This document shows positions 8,659 to 17,954 of a stretch of DNA of 64,000 nucleotides, in pieces. The stretch spans positions 434,001 through 498,000 of the forward strand of contig VOGB01000005.1 of the NCBI GenBank assembly GCA_009493725.1, given 5' to 3'. The stretch's first letter is position 1, and every line of letters begins with the position of its first letter. This DNA is from Pseudoramibacter fermentans (GTDB lineage: Bacteria; Bacillota; Clostridia; Eubacteriales; Eubacteriaceae). The translations under genes were made by a program, and so were the position numbers. The notes below the pieces were generated by a model. That model made no database searches. It was not told the DNA's origin and saw only the letters and a list, made by a program, of their open reading frames with translations.

Positions 8659-9317
8659 GGCGTATTGATTTTTTCGAGCACAGCTTTAAAATGCTCGCGT
8701 CTTTTTGTTTTCGGCAGACAGACATCATTAAAAGAGCACCCCCGGCACTTCTGTTTCGGTGGAATAGGTGGGATTTTCCCCTCTAGCGTCCAACGGCGAA
8801 TATCTTTTAAAATGGCTTCTAAACGTTCCTGATAAATTGCGCTGTTTTCTTCCAAAGGCAGCGGCTGACGACGCTTTTGATCCGCATAATAAAGCACGCC
8901 TTCGCTACTACAGTGGAAAATATTATCGACGCAAAGCTTCTGAGCGTAAACCTGAAGCGCATCGTCCTCGTTAAACGCCTTATTCTTCGGCGCCCTGGGT
9001 TTGTATTCGACAATCGTCAATTGGCAGGGCCCCTTAAACCCTTCCACAGTAATGCCATTTGAAGATTGCGTCAGCTCGATGCAGTCCGTCACACCGTAGA
9101 GGCCGAGCTCGTCGTGATAGACCGGCACGGACGTCATTACCCGTTTCTGCCTGGAAAGATAAGCACGTCCAGGATCGTGAACCCGCTTGTGCAGCAGATT
9201 GCCTTTGGTCACATAAACATTCTCAGCCCAAGAGCAGTCGATATTGATCAGCCCCCAACGATGCGGACAGTACATATAATGCTGGAGGTTTCGGATACTG
9301 ATGCTCAGATCGTCCAT
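8655..9317 (-). CDS. cas4: CRISPR-associated exonuclease Cas4
   Basis: 220 aa with the Cas4 arrangement of one N-terminal Cys (YMYCPHRW) and three C-terminal Cys (CRGCSFNDVC) that bind an iron-sulfur cluster, and RecB-like nuclease motifs around GNLLHKRVH and VEYKPR. In type I-C systems Cas4 checks the PAM side of prespacers. It overlaps cas1 by four bases and follows cas7c after nine. Confidence 0.95.
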   Translation of the reverse strand: MDDLSISIRNLQHYMYCPHRWGLINIDCSWAENVYVTKGNLLHKRVHDPGRAYLSRQKRVMTSVPVYHDELGLYGVTDCIELTQSSNGITVEGFKGPCQLTIVEYKPRAPKNKAFNEDDALQVYAQKLCVDNIFHCSSEGVLYYADQKRRQPLPLEENSAIYQERLEAILKDIRRWTLEGKIPPIPPKQKCRGCSFNDVCLPKTKRREHFKAVLEKINTP

Positions 9318-9326
9318 TGCTTTGTA

Positions 9327-10187
9327 TTACTTTTCAATCAACGTTACGCCGTTGGGCATATTTTCATCAACTGTGACCTTATAATCTTCAAATTGACGCG
9401 GTGCGACCACATCATCTTTTAATTTAACTTTCACCTTGTCTGCCAATTCAGCAAAACGCGCATTGCCGAGTACACCGTCGTGCTTGAAAATATACAGACC
9501 TCTGACATTCATTTCGCCTCGTGCCGCGCTTCGGTCTTCTTCGAACATGTTGAGCAGCGCTGTCCATAGCAGATCGACATCTTCTTCAGAAAGATCAGTG
9601 ACTTTATTGGCCAGTGCGGCGGAAATATGGCCGTTCATTCGATATAAACCGTATGGGACGATGCTCTTATTGCCCATTTCAGTATCTCCCTTCGCTTGCC
9701 TTTCTTCATCCGTTTTTGCTTGTCTGGTTATCGAAACTTCATTGACAAAAATAGGCGATACACTTTCTGAGAAGCTGAACTGAACTGGTCCTCTAACAAT
9801 GCCGCAGGAATTTTTTCCAGTTGACATCACCGCGCCAAACATCCGCACATCGTAATAATTTCGGCACATATATTTCATTGCCTTCTGTTCTACCGGCGGA
9901 TTGGTTCCCTTTTTTGTTTTATCAATCGGCAGGTGTTCTGCGACATACGCCGCCTTGAACTTATCATTAAGCGGCTGGTCATTTTTAATCAGAATGTTAA
10001 ATCCGGGTTCACCATCTTTGACTAGATCGACATAGTTACGCACTTTTCGTTTCATACAAACGTCGGTCACAAACCCGATGCCTGTTTCCGGATCGGTCCG
10101 TGGAGCATTCCCTGCGTCGGGATCGCCGTTCGGATTGCCATTAATCACATCATAGAGCAGGATAAAATCGTATTTGTTCTGAATCAT
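9327..10187 (-). CDS. cas7c: Cascade backbone subunit Cas7c (Csd2)
   Basis: 286 aa, Csd2/Cas7 family of type I-C. The N-terminus reads YDFILLYDVINGNPNGDPD, the hallmark Cas7 start, and DVRMFGAVMSTGKN follows near residue 115. Several copies coat the crRNA in the type I-C Cascade. The start overlaps the cas8c stop by four bases, so the two are translationally coupled. Confidence 0.96.
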   Translation of the reverse strand: MIQNKYDFILLYDVINGNPNGDPDAGNAPRTDPETGIGFVTDVCMKRKVRNYVDLVKDGEPGFNILIKNDQPLNDKFKAAYVAEHLPIDKTKKGTNPPVEQKAMKYMCRNYYDVRMFGAVMSTGKNSCGIVRGPVQFSFSESVSPIFVNEVSITRQAKTDEERQAKGDTEMGNKSIVPYGLYRMNGHISAALANKVTDLSEEDVDLLWTALLNMFEEDRSAARGEMNVRGLYIFKHDGVLGNARFAELADKVKVKLKDDVVAPRQFEDYKVTVDENMPNGVTLIEK

Positions 10188-12058
10188 TTGGTTTCTTCTC
10201 CTTTAGTTTCTTGATTTGCCTTTTTATACTTTTCAGCTCGCTGCTGATAATAGCCTAAAGTAAAACGTCCCTGATCATCTAAATTTAAGACTTTTGGAAA
10301 TTCATCTCCCATTTTTTCTATAATTTCATTCAATCTCTTTTGATCATTAACGGCCCATCCCGGTTGATTGCGTTTTAGTTTGGCCATATGATGCTGGGAC
10401 AATTTCATCAATTTGGGAAAGATAGATGCCGGACGAACACAAGCTGAGCTGAAATATGCATCTTCAATGGTTCGATTGAGTGTGTGCGGTTTTGCGGCAT
10501 CCTCTTGAATTTCCTCAAGTACGGCAAAAAGCCGTCCACAAAGATACGCAGGGTTTGTATTGCTTTTATCTAGAGACATCGCGATTTCCTCCTTTGTTTT
10601 ACGGATCAGATAAGCTTTAATCAATCCGACCCGAACATCGTTCATTCTGATATATGAGCTATCTTCTGTATTGTGATCAGTCCGAATCCTTCGAAGCATC
10701 GTGCTAAAACACCACGTTGGGTAGACCGTTCCCAAAATAATACTTTTAAATATCGACGCAAACGGCACATCATTCACTTCAGGATGACTTGTTTTTGGGG
10801 ACGTTAATTCTTTTTTCAACTGCCAAAGTTGAACTGGTCTCGTGCTGTTGTTAATCTTTAAATCCCTTTGATGCTTTGCGATGTTGGTCAATAGCTTTCC
10901 AAACTTTTGGCGATAAATAAATTTAACCTGAACCCTTGAAGAATTTGGAGCTAAGCCAACAATATAATAATCAGTATTCGGATTAATCGCACCATACATA
11001 GCCTCCAAACGCTCTGTCGTGATCATGCCTTGATTAATGTCAGCTATGAGCTTATCCAAAGCAGTATCTAATTGGTCGGCGTTATTATATTGAGGATCAC
11101 GGCTAAATAATTTCATCACGAGCTGATCATTATTTTGATTGCCATCTTGTGACCAATAGACTAACGTCATTCCATTTAAGTAACTGTGGTTTTTTTGACT
11201 AGCCAAAAGCCAATTCAACGCCTGCGTATAATGCTTCATCACTTTATCTGAAATGCAAGCATTTTGACCTTGATTATGTGAATACGATTCAAAAGAATCA
11301 CAATTAAAATTGACCAAACTTGGATTAATTCCAGCGTCTCGAACGCCTATTCCTTTTCCCGATTTAAGTACATCATGAAGTCTGGCTATTGGTAACATTT
11401 CGCCGCTGATTGCGCATTGTTCGATATCTTCTTGTGTTTTCACAGCATGATCTTCTTCTACCTGTCTCCAATGTTCCTTGACCTTTTTGTCATTTTGAAG
11501 CAAGATCCTCGAATCACTTGCCAAACAGAACGCGAATTTTGCGGTGTTTAAATCTTTTTTTATTTTTAATAACTCTGAATTTTCTGTTTCATGTTCTGGC
11601 TGCCAATTCTGTGAAAAAAGATAATAGGCTTTTGCAATTGGTGATTGAATGAATTTAAAATCTTTGTTGACTTCGCCTAAAAAATCCTGATGTTGTTTTG
11701 ATAATTTCGCTCTTTTTTCTTCCGTTGCTCCTTTTGTTTCAAGTGAAAGCGCTTCGCCTTCTGTTCTAAATTCTAATCCAAAAATATAACCGCCTCGATG
11801 TTCCACATAGTTGGTTTTTATGCCACGAAAAGTATTTCTTTCTGGAAACATGAAGGGTTTAGGATTTAGCAAAACCTTTATTTTTCCCTTTTTATTTTTT
11901 TCCTCTATTTTTGTTCGAATATCAGTAATGTGATCTAATTTTCCATCTTCTGTCAATGCAATTAAATAACTAATATCAAGCTTTTCATATCCCGCTGGAG
12001 GAAGTTCATTTTTTTCAATGAGTACATCGTAATATTGATTTAATGCGCTGATCAGCAT
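10184..12058 (-). CDS. cas8c: Cascade large subunit Cas8c (Csd1)
   Basis: 624 aa, Csd1/Cas8c family: MLISALNQYYDVL at the N-terminus, LASDSRILLQNDKKVKEHWR in the middle and the RLDISDxxxxY-type C-terminal region NPAYLCGRLFAVLEEIQE. It recognises the PAM in type I-C, and an internal start in homologous genes is known to give the small subunit Cas11c. It overlaps cas5c by seven bases. Base composition is more AT-rich than the flanking housekeeping genes, as often in acquired defence loci. Confidence 0.95.
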   Translation of the reverse strand: MLISALNQYYDVLIEKNELPPAGYEKLDISYLIALTEDGKLDHITDIRTKIEEKNKKGKIKVLLNPKPFMFPERNTFRGIKTNYVEHRGGYIFGLEFRTEGEALSLETKGATEEKRAKLSKQHQDFLGEVNKDFKFIQSPIAKAYYLFSQNWQPEHETENSELLKIKKDLNTAKFAFCLASDSRILLQNDKKVKEHWRQVEEDHAVKTQEDIEQCAISGEMLPIARLHDVLKSGKGIGVRDAGINPSLVNFNCDSFESYSHNQGQNACISDKVMKHYTQALNWLLASQKNHSYLNGMTLVYWSQDGNQNNDQLVMKLFSRDPQYNNADQLDTALDKLIADINQGMITTERLEAMYGAINPNTDYYIVGLAPNSSRVQVKFIYRQKFGKLLTNIAKHQRDLKINNSTRPVQLWQLKKELTSPKTSHPEVNDVPFASIFKSIILGTVYPTWCFSTMLRRIRTDHNTEDSSYIRMNDVRVGLIKAYLIRKTKEEIAMSLDKSNTNPAYLCGRLFAVLEEIQEDAAKPHTLNRTIEDAYFSSACVRPASIFPKLMKLSQHHMAKLKRNQPGWAVNDQKRLNEIIEKMGDEFPKVLNLDDQGRFTLGYYQQRAEKYKKANQETKGEETK

Positions 12059-12810
12059 ATTGCACTTCCTTTGTATTTTTCAACGTCGATGACTCCGTCA
12101 ATCATCATCGGACGATAAAACACACTATCGGCTTCATCGGAATACAGATTTTTTTCCCAATCGTCTTTGATGGGATGGCCATGATCTTTAAAGCAAACTT
12201 TATATAGCATGAATCCTAAATCTTTTTCCCCTCTGTTTTCAGACGAAACCTGAGATAAATCAAAATCGTCAATCAACTGTACGTTCGCAGGAAACTCCGC
12301 GCATCCCAAACAGGGTTCTCTAAAACATTGCCCTTTTTTACATCTTCTGATGAAGATTTCATTGTGTTTAATCAGCGGATTGCCTTCTTCTTTTTCGCGC
12401 TCATTTCTCAATCCCGTTAATTCAATATGAAATTCGACCCCATACCGTACATTTTTTAACACGAGCGATGAGCGCTGCGTGCGGTCCGCGCTGGTATAAA
12501 TTCTCGGATCGGTTTTGATTAATTTTTCCGGATTCGTCTGCGCCGATTTCGTTTCATTCATCTGCTGCTTCATTTTCTGAAAGCTGACCTTTGACTTTAC
12601 TTCATTGCGGCGTATGCTGATAAATTCAATCGGATTAAAAACTACTATTTTGTCAATCACATATCTCATGGAAGGCTTCCAGTAAATGGCTTTTAATAGT
12701 CCTTCCAGAGCCCCAGGTGTCGGCACGTCGTAGCTGACCCTCTCCGCTTTCATTTCCGGACGTGTAAAACACGCCAAGCCTCCAGTAATCATGACTTTTA
12801 TTGATTTCAT
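12052..12810 (-). CDS. cas5c: Cascade subunit and pre-crRNA nuclease Cas5c
   Basis: 252 aa with the Cas5 N-terminus (GGLACFTRPEMKAERVSYDV, then PTPGALEGLL). In type I-C systems, which lack Cas6, Cas5c (Cas5d) cuts pre-crRNA within the repeat; no cas6 is present here, in agreement. A Cys-rich segment CKKGQCFREPCLGC lies in the C-terminal half. It overlaps cas3 by four bases and cas8c by seven. Confidence 0.95.
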   Translation of the reverse strand: MKSIKVMITGGLACFTRPEMKAERVSYDVPTPGALEGLLKAIYWKPSMRYVIDKIVVFNPIEFISIRRNEVKSKVSFQKMKQQMNETKSAQTNPEKLIKTDPRIYTSADRTQRSSLVLKNVRYGVEFHIELTGLRNEREKEEGNPLIKHNEIFIRRCKKGQCFREPCLGCAEFPANVQLIDDFDLSQVSSENRGEKDLGFMLYKVCFKDHGHPIKDDWEKNLYSDEADSVFYRPMMIDGVIDVEKYKGSAIC

Positions 12811-15014
12811 ATAAAAATATCCTCTCCTTCCGTCACAATGCCAACATCTCTATGGTAGTAGCTTAAATTAGTTAAAACCGTCACGCCAAATTGATTAGTT
12901 TCAACGACACCCTGCTGTTTGAGCTCCTCAAATTCCCGACGATTCACATTACAAGCAGCACGCTGCAAATGTCTGTAATCTTTTTTTGAAAGCGAAGTGT
13001 ACTTTGACTTTTCGATTACTTTTTGAATCTTTTCTGTATTTGGAACGACCACCGATTCATCTAAGCTATCAATAATGCTGCCGTCGTACGACGCAAATGG
13101 AATACTGGTCGGATCACCGCCACATTTCGGGTGGCGATACATCGCATTTTTCGTCATGGCGTCTTCATTAAAATAATAGACGGTATCGTAATACTGCGTG
13201 ATGCACCTTGAATCCAAAATATTCGATTCATTTCTAAGCAAATCTTTAGCTGTACTGGTGCGGATATCGTCTGCGCGTCTGGTTTGTCCCTCTAATGAAA
13301 AAGTAAAAACTTGTCCTTTATTCGGATCACTGCCTTCGCGATTACACCGTCCGCCGGTTTGGAGGATGCTGTCAAGACCGGTGTATTCTCGGAACGCAAT
13401 GTGGAAATCGAGATCTACACCCGCTTCGATGAGTGATGTCGAAATTACAATTAATGGCGCTTGTTTCTTTTCGGGATGCTTTCGGATAGCTTCAAGTTGG
13501 CTTTTTATCGTCTGAATCGTATCCTCTATATCTATTTTTGTCATATGTGTCGATAAATGGTACAAGTTTTTTTGATCTTTTCCGCCGAAATCCTCGTACA
13601 ACGCCTTTGCCGTTTTCCGGCTGTTGACGACAATCAGTGCCGATGGCGCTTGACTAGCCTTCCCATAGATCAATTCCGGTGAAACCATCCCTAAATCGCA
13701 ATATTCGCATTTATCAAAATAATGAAAATCGCTTTGGTCGGTGATGAGGTCTTGAATCACCAAATCTTTGAGTCCGTACCGATGCAGCAGATCTTTATAG
13801 TTTGGCATGGTTGCAGTCAAGAAAATAGCCTGGCTTCCAAAGTACCGTGTTAGATAAGCGACGCTCTCCAAACACGGCTGAAAGAAGTCGAGCGGCATCA
13901 AATGCGCTTCATCAAAAATGATCACGCTGTCTGCCATATTGTGCATTTTTCTCAGTCTGCTGCGCTTATTGGAAAACGTCGTTTCAAAAAACTGAACAGC
14001 AGTGGTAATAATAAAGTCAGCGTCCCAATTTTCTGTCGCTTGACTAAACCGCACTTTATAAACGTCGGTCGCGTCCTCTTTATCTTCGATGTCATACGTG
14101 GACTGGTGTCTTAAAATCTCTGCGTCCTCCCCGAAGATCGTTTCAAATTCTTGAGCGGTCTGATCGATGATAGAATTGTAGGGAATAACATAGATAATGC
14201 GCTTCTTTTTTTCAGTAATGGCTTTCGTCAGTGCACATTTTGCGCTGCACAACGTCTTGCCGCTGCCTGTCGGCATGTTCATCAGATAAACTTCTGCGTC
14301 CTTCATAATGCTCTCGTAAGCCTGGGCTTGAATCCGAGAACGCGCTTTTTGGAGCTCCGTTGTACAAATGAAGTGGCTAAAACGCTGATTAAGCCGAGAA
14401 AGGCAATTTTCAAAACGGCTGGTCAACGGTTCCCGCTTAATCTGATCACAAAACTGTTCGGTATCCAATGAATCTGCATCCACCAGACAAGAATAACAGT
14501 AGCGAACCAAAAAAGTAAATTTATCAATGACTTCTTCTTTTGTGCTATTGAGGAAATTAAAATAATGCATTAATGCATAATTATCAGATGGCAAGCAATG
14601 CACTTCATGTTTGTACTGCGACCAGTCATCAAAATCGGTTTTTTTCAGCCTCGCGCTCAATGTTGCAGTTTCACTCGGCTGATCCGCTAAGTCGCCGCCA
14701 TCTGGAATCCCCGCATGATGTCCGGCGATGATGTATTCAAGAATAAGCGCTTCGAATGCGTCAAAGTCATGCTCTGCTGTAATGGCGCCACAGGTCGAAT
14801 GATCGACACGGATATTTTTCCCTTGAATGCGCTCTTGAAAGGATTTCTGATATTTCCCCACATCATGCAAAAGGCCGCTATTTTTCAGCAGGTTTTTAAG
14901 CGGCGGGATGGCAAATTGTTCTGCCAGATCAGCTGTCCCTTCCAAATGCTCGACCACAGTTTGAGCGGTTCCATCTTCGCGTTTGTGTGCGATCATTTCC
15001 ATCTGATTATTCAA
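12807..15014 (-). CDS. cas3: CRISPR-associated helicase-nuclease Cas3
   Basis: About 735 aa. An N-terminal HD nuclease domain has LLHDVGKY, DHSTCGA and AGHHAG; the SF2 helicase domain has MPTGSGKT (Walker A), IIFDEAHLM (DEAH box), LTATMP, and ISTSLIEAGVDLDF with QTGGRCNR near the C-terminal side. It degrades DNA after Cascade binding. The open frame extends to a TTG at 15035, but the GGGAGAG box lies inside that extension and is correctly placed for the TTG at 15014. This is the first gene of the cas operon. Confidence 0.95.
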   Translation of the reverse strand: MNNQMEMIAHKREDGTAQTVVEHLEGTADLAEQFAIPPLKNLLKNSGLLHDVGKYQKSFQERIQGKNIRVDHSTCGAITAEHDFDAFEALILEYIIAGHHAGIPDGGDLADQPSETATLSARLKKTDFDDWSQYKHEVHCLPSDNYALMHYFNFLNSTKEEVIDKFTFLVRYCYSCLVDADSLDTEQFCDQIKREPLTSRFENCLSRLNQRFSHFICTTELQKARSRIQAQAYESIMKDAEVYLMNMPTGSGKTLCSAKCALTKAITEKKKRIIYVIPYNSIIDQTAQEFETIFGEDAEILRHQSTYDIEDKEDATDVYKVRFSQATENWDADFIITTAVQFFETTFSNKRSRLRKMHNMADSVIIFDEAHLMPLDFFQPCLESVAYLTRYFGSQAIFLTATMPNYKDLLHRYGLKDLVIQDLITDQSDFHYFDKCEYCDLGMVSPELIYGKASQAPSALIVVNSRKTAKALYEDFGGKDQKNLYHLSTHMTKIDIEDTIQTIKSQLEAIRKHPEKKQAPLIVISTSLIEAGVDLDFHIAFREYTGLDSILQTGGRCNREGSDPNKGQVFTFSLEGQTRRADDIRTSTAKDLLRNESNILDSRCITQYYDTVYYFNEDAMTKNAMYRHPKCGGDPTSIPFASYDGSIIDSLDESVVVPNTEKIQKVIEKSKYTSLSKKDYRHLQRAACNVNRREFEELKQQGVVETNQFGVTVLTNLSYYHRDVGIVTEGEDIFI

Positions 15015-15170
15015 AATCTTTCTCTCCCTTATCAATCGTAATCCATTTCAATTATAAAGCATATACATGATTTATACAATATCATTTTCTCTCATCATCC
15101 AATCCCATCATTGAAATTCCTATTTTAATCGTATAAGATAAAAGAAGTTATTTAAAAAGGACAACCCAAA

Positions 15171-15593
15171 ATGAAAAAACCACTCAACTCAGAAGAAAAG
15201 GCGCTCCTCTTCGCCGAAACGAAAGAACGGTTCGCCAAAGACCGCTTCGCCACGAAAAAAACAGAATGTAAACTATTAGACGTCGCGCCGGGATACGCCA
15301 AATGCGGCATGCCGATCACCGAAGACCACCGCAACGGCCTCGGCATGGTCATGGGCGGTGCGATTTTCACATTGGCGGATTTCACCTTCGCCATCGCCTC
15401 CAACACCAGCCAACCGGATACGGTTTCCCTCGACGCCCATATCACTTACCTGAACCCCTCTAAAGGGCACACCCTCTACGCGGAATCCGAATGCGTAAAG
15501 GCTGGGCGGCGCACCTGCTCCTTCCTGATCCACGTCACCGACGATCTCGGCACCAAAATCGCAGACGTCACGATCAACGGCGTCCGCGTCTGA
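15171..15593 (+). CDS. PaaI-family hotdog thioesterase
   Basis: 140 aa, single hotdog domain. MVMGGAIFTLADFTFAIA matches the helix of the PaaI family that carries the catalytic-site residues, followed by SLDAHITYLNP. Such enzymes hydrolyse aryl- or acyl-CoA thioesters. The ATG follows AAGGA. The gene is alone, reads away from cas3 and ends at a bidirectional terminator shared with the Hsp20 genes. Confidence 0.88.
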   Translation: MKKPLNSEEKALLFAETKERFAKDRFATKKTECKLLDVAPGYAKCGMPITEDHRNGLGMVMGGAIFTLADFTFAIASNTSQPDTVSLDAHITYLNPSKGHTLYAESECVKAGRRTCSFLIHVTDDLGTKIADVTINGVRV

Positions 15594-15609
15594 AAATCAT
15601 TTTGAACAT

Positions 15610-15642
15610 AAAAAAAGGGCGGTGCCTGCGCATCGCCTTTTT
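15610..15642. terminator. Bidirectional terminator
   Basis: A-run, GGCG...CGCC stem and T-run after the PaaI-type gene. The convergent Hsp20 gene ends 166 bases further on. The 160 bases between hold nothing recognisable. Confidence 0.6.
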
Positions 15643-15807
15643 GTGTTGTGATTAATTTTAAAGGAGTGAACGGCCCGCTGGGGGAGTGTGTGGATTGGCA
15701 GGCCGCCCTAGAATATTGAATGGATGTTAAAAAAGATTTGTGTCTGGAATGTTGTTCGTTAATTGAAAGGATATTATGGCTTACTGTTCAAGGATCGGTT
15801 CATAACC

Positions 15808-16239
15808 TTAATCGATTTGAATGAGCTTGGACGCTTCGATTTCTTCTTTGCCTTTCTTCGGAATCGTCAACGTCAGAATACCGTCTGTCATCTTCGCGTT
15901 GATGTCGTTTTTCTTGATGTCATCGCCGACGTAGAAGCTTCTGCTGCAGCTGCCACTGTAACGTTCACGTCTGACATAAGCACCTTTTTCGTCCTTCTGG
16001 TCACTGCTGTCCGCTTTTGTCGCGGTGACGGTCAATGTGCCGTTTTCAAATCTGACCGACACATCTTCTTTCTTGAAGCCCGGCAGTTCGATGTCGACAG
16101 TATAGGCATCGTCCGATTCCTTCACGTCAGTTTTCATCACGTTAGCCCGTGATGTGTTTCCATTGCCGAAAAACTTGCGGTCAAATGCTGTATCGAATAA
16201 ACTATCAAATAAATTTTCTCCAAAAGTGCTTGGTAACAT
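15808..16239 (-). CDS. Hsp20/alpha-crystallin small heat-shock protein, copy 2
   Basis: 143 aa. The alpha-crystallin domain has MKTDVKESDDAYTVDIELPG, the conserved SRSFYVGDDI segment and a C-terminal DGILTLTIPK (I-x-I anchor region). The frame is open to a TTG at 16248, but AGGAGG is nine bases before the ATG at 16239, and the resulting N-terminus MLPSTFGENLFD matches its paralogue. It prevents aggregation of unfolded proteins. It lies 148 bases after the first copy and is probably read from the same CIRCE-controlled promoter. Confidence 0.93.
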   Translation of the reverse strand: MLPSTFGENLFDSLFDTAFDRKFFGNGNTSRANVMKTDVKESDDAYTVDIELPGFKKEDVSVRFENGTLTVTATKADSSDQKDEKGAYVRRERYSGSCSRSFYVGDDIKKNDINAKMTDGILTLTIPKKGKEEIEASKLIQID

Positions 16240-16387
16240 AATTTCCAACCTCCTGTTAATTGTCTAATTTCATTTATTTGGAAACACCCGCCGTTTTTCC
16301 GGCTGATGGATTTTTCTTAATGCCCATCCGGCCAAAGGAGACCGGATGGCTGAATACTTTGCCGAATTCAGGTTATCCGCTTACGCG

Positions 16388-16816
16388 TTAACCTTCAATC
16401 ATGATCTGCTGTTCCTGATCGATCGCTTTCTGGTCTTTCTTCGGAATGCTGATGGTTAATACCCCATCGTCCATTTTAGCTTTGATGTCATCCTTGTCGA
16501 CGGCGTCGCCTACATAGAAGCTTCTGCTGCAGCTGCCTGCGTAGCGTTCACGTCTGACGTATTCGCCTTTGTCGTTCTTCTGGTCGTCGACCTTTTTCGT
16601 TTCCGCTGAAATGATCAGGTTGCCGTTTTCCAATTTCACGGTCACTTCATCTTTGCTGAAGCCCGGCAGATCCACTGCCAATTGATACCCATCATCAGAT
16701 TCCTTGACGTCGGTTTTCATCATGTCGTGTCTTGCGGCATTTCTAAAGAAGCCTTGGTCAAATGCACTGTTCATAAATTCATCAAATAAGTTTTCTCCAA
16801 ATACGCTTGGTAACAT
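16388..16816 (-). CDS. Hsp20/alpha-crystallin small heat-shock protein, copy 1
   Basis: 142 aa, close paralogue of the next gene (shared MLPSxFGENLFD start, MKTDVKESDDxY, YVRRERYxGSCSRSFYVGD). The DGVLTISIPK strand is conserved. ATG at 16816 follows AGGAGG. A 111-base leader separates it from a promoter covered by a CIRCE operator, so heat induction through HrcA is expected. A stem (about 16322-16350) without a T-run lies between the two copies. Confidence 0.94.
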   Translation of the reverse strand: MLPSVFGENLFDEFMNSAFDQGFFRNAARHDMMKTDVKESDDGYQLAVDLPGFSKDEVTVKLENGNLIISAETKKVDDQKNDKGEYVRRERYAGSCSRSFYVGDAVDKDDIKAKMDDGVLTISIPKKDQKAIDQEQQIMIEG

Positions 16817-16927
16817 GATTCATAACCTCCTAATTTGAATTTGATGCTCAATCCTTCGGGTTGTCTCTCTCGGGGGATTCAGCTTCATGTCTTTGTCTTG
16901 GTGTCTCTCTTTCCTTTCGACAACTGT

Positions 16928-16970
16928 ATTATAGTCCGATTTGTTAGCACTGTCAAGTGTTGAGTGCTAA
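16928..16970 (-). promoter_or_regulatory. CIRCE operator overlapping sigma-A promoter of hsp20
   Basis: CIRCE inverted repeat TTAGCACTG-N9-GAGTGCTAA at 16944-16970, one base off the consensus. On the minus strand TTGACA (16951-16956) and TATAAT (16928-16933) are exactly 17 bases apart, and the CIRCE covers the -35 box. HrcA binding would block RNA polymerase until heat shock. Confidence 0.93.
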
Positions 16971-17182
16971 CAATTATGTGTTCTTTATTTTCTTTTAAGT
17001 TTTCTAATTTATTTGGCTTCCCCGAACTATTCACGCTGCACCCTTCTTTATTTTTCTTCTTTAATATAAGAGAATTTAATAACCGTTAATAGGGCTGTTT
17101 GATTTTCCATTATTTTATAAAAGCAGGGCTGTCCGATTTATGGTATAATTTTTTTATATTTATACGAGAGAGGAACGTTTGT

Positions 17183-17695
17183 ATGAATCATAAACTGACA
17201 GAAGTCATTCAAGCGGCCGTTGACATCGACGCGGGCGATCCAAAACGCATTCAGCATTTCTTAAAGGTCCAGTCCTTTGCGGATTACATTGCCAGCCGAG
17301 AAAATGTCCCAGCCGAGCCCGCCTTTCTGCTGGAAGTGGCCGCCATTCTGCACGATATCGGCATCCACACCTGCGAAGAAAAATACCATTCCACCGCCGG
17401 TCATTACCAAGAATTGGAAGGGCCGCCGATCGCGCGCCGCATTTTAGATGAAATCGGCGGCTTCACCGAAGCGCAGATCGAACGGGTGCTGTTCTTAATC
17501 GGCCACCATCACACCTACGACCCCGAACAGATCGACGGCATCGATTATCAAATTCTGATCGAATCGGATTTTCTCGTCAACCTCTACGAGGATGGCGCCT
17601 CCGAAACGGCGATCGCCAATGCCCGTGAAAAAGTTTTCAAAACCAACACCGGCATTTCACTGATTGAACGGATGTTTCTAACCAAAACCCATTAA
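17183..17695 (+). CDS. HD-domain phosphohydrolase
   Basis: 170 aa. The metal-binding pattern is H (RIQHFLKV) ... ILHDIGIH ... GHHHTYD ... D (ESDFLVN), as in HDIG-type hydrolases that cut nucleotides. The frame opens earlier at 17099, but GAGAGGAAC before the ATG at 17183 and the conserved start MNHKLTEVI favour this start. A TATAAT box is at 17144-17149. The substrate is not known. Confidence 0.85.
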   Translation: MNHKLTEVIQAAVDIDAGDPKRIQHFLKVQSFADYIASRENVPAEPAFLLEVAAILHDIGIHTCEEKYHSTAGHYQELEGPPIARRILDEIGGFTEAQIERVLFLIGHHHTYDPEQIDGIDYQILIESDFLVNLYEDGASETAIANAREKVFKTNTGISLIERMFLTKTH

Positions 17696-17762
17696 TTTTC
17701 TTGCAAGCGGCCAATTTGTTCATTATAATATTAACCATGCAATACTTGAAAGGAGAATCCCT

Positions 17763-17924
17763 ATGAAAAAATACGAATGTACCATCTGCGGTTATGTTTA
17801 CGATCCTGAAAAGGGCGATCCGGATAATGGCATTGCCCCGGGAACTGCGTTTGAAGATCTGCCAGACGATTGGACATGCCCAGACTGCGGCGTCGGCAAA
17901 GATGATTTCGAAGTCGTCGAATAA
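17763..17924 (+). CDS. Rubredoxin
   Basis: 53 aa with the two CxxCG iron ligands CTICGYVYDP and CPDCGVGKDDF, plus the conserved GIAPGTAFEDLPDDWTCP-type loop. AGGAGAA precedes the ATG. It is a one-electron carrier used in anaerobes for oxygen and peroxide detoxification and other reductions. The gene stands alone between the HD protein and a membrane protein. Confidence 0.97.
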   Translation: MKKYECTICGYVYDPEKGDPDNGIAPGTAFEDLPDDWTCPDCGVGKDDFEVVE

Positions 17925-17954
17925 TTTCCTGTAATTTTCTGAAACGAGGAAAGC

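Noticed and set aside
7190..15035. A tracrRNA, Cas9 or Cas12 component, or Cas6
   Set aside because: None seen. The locus is a standard type I-C set, in which Cas5c processes the crRNA.
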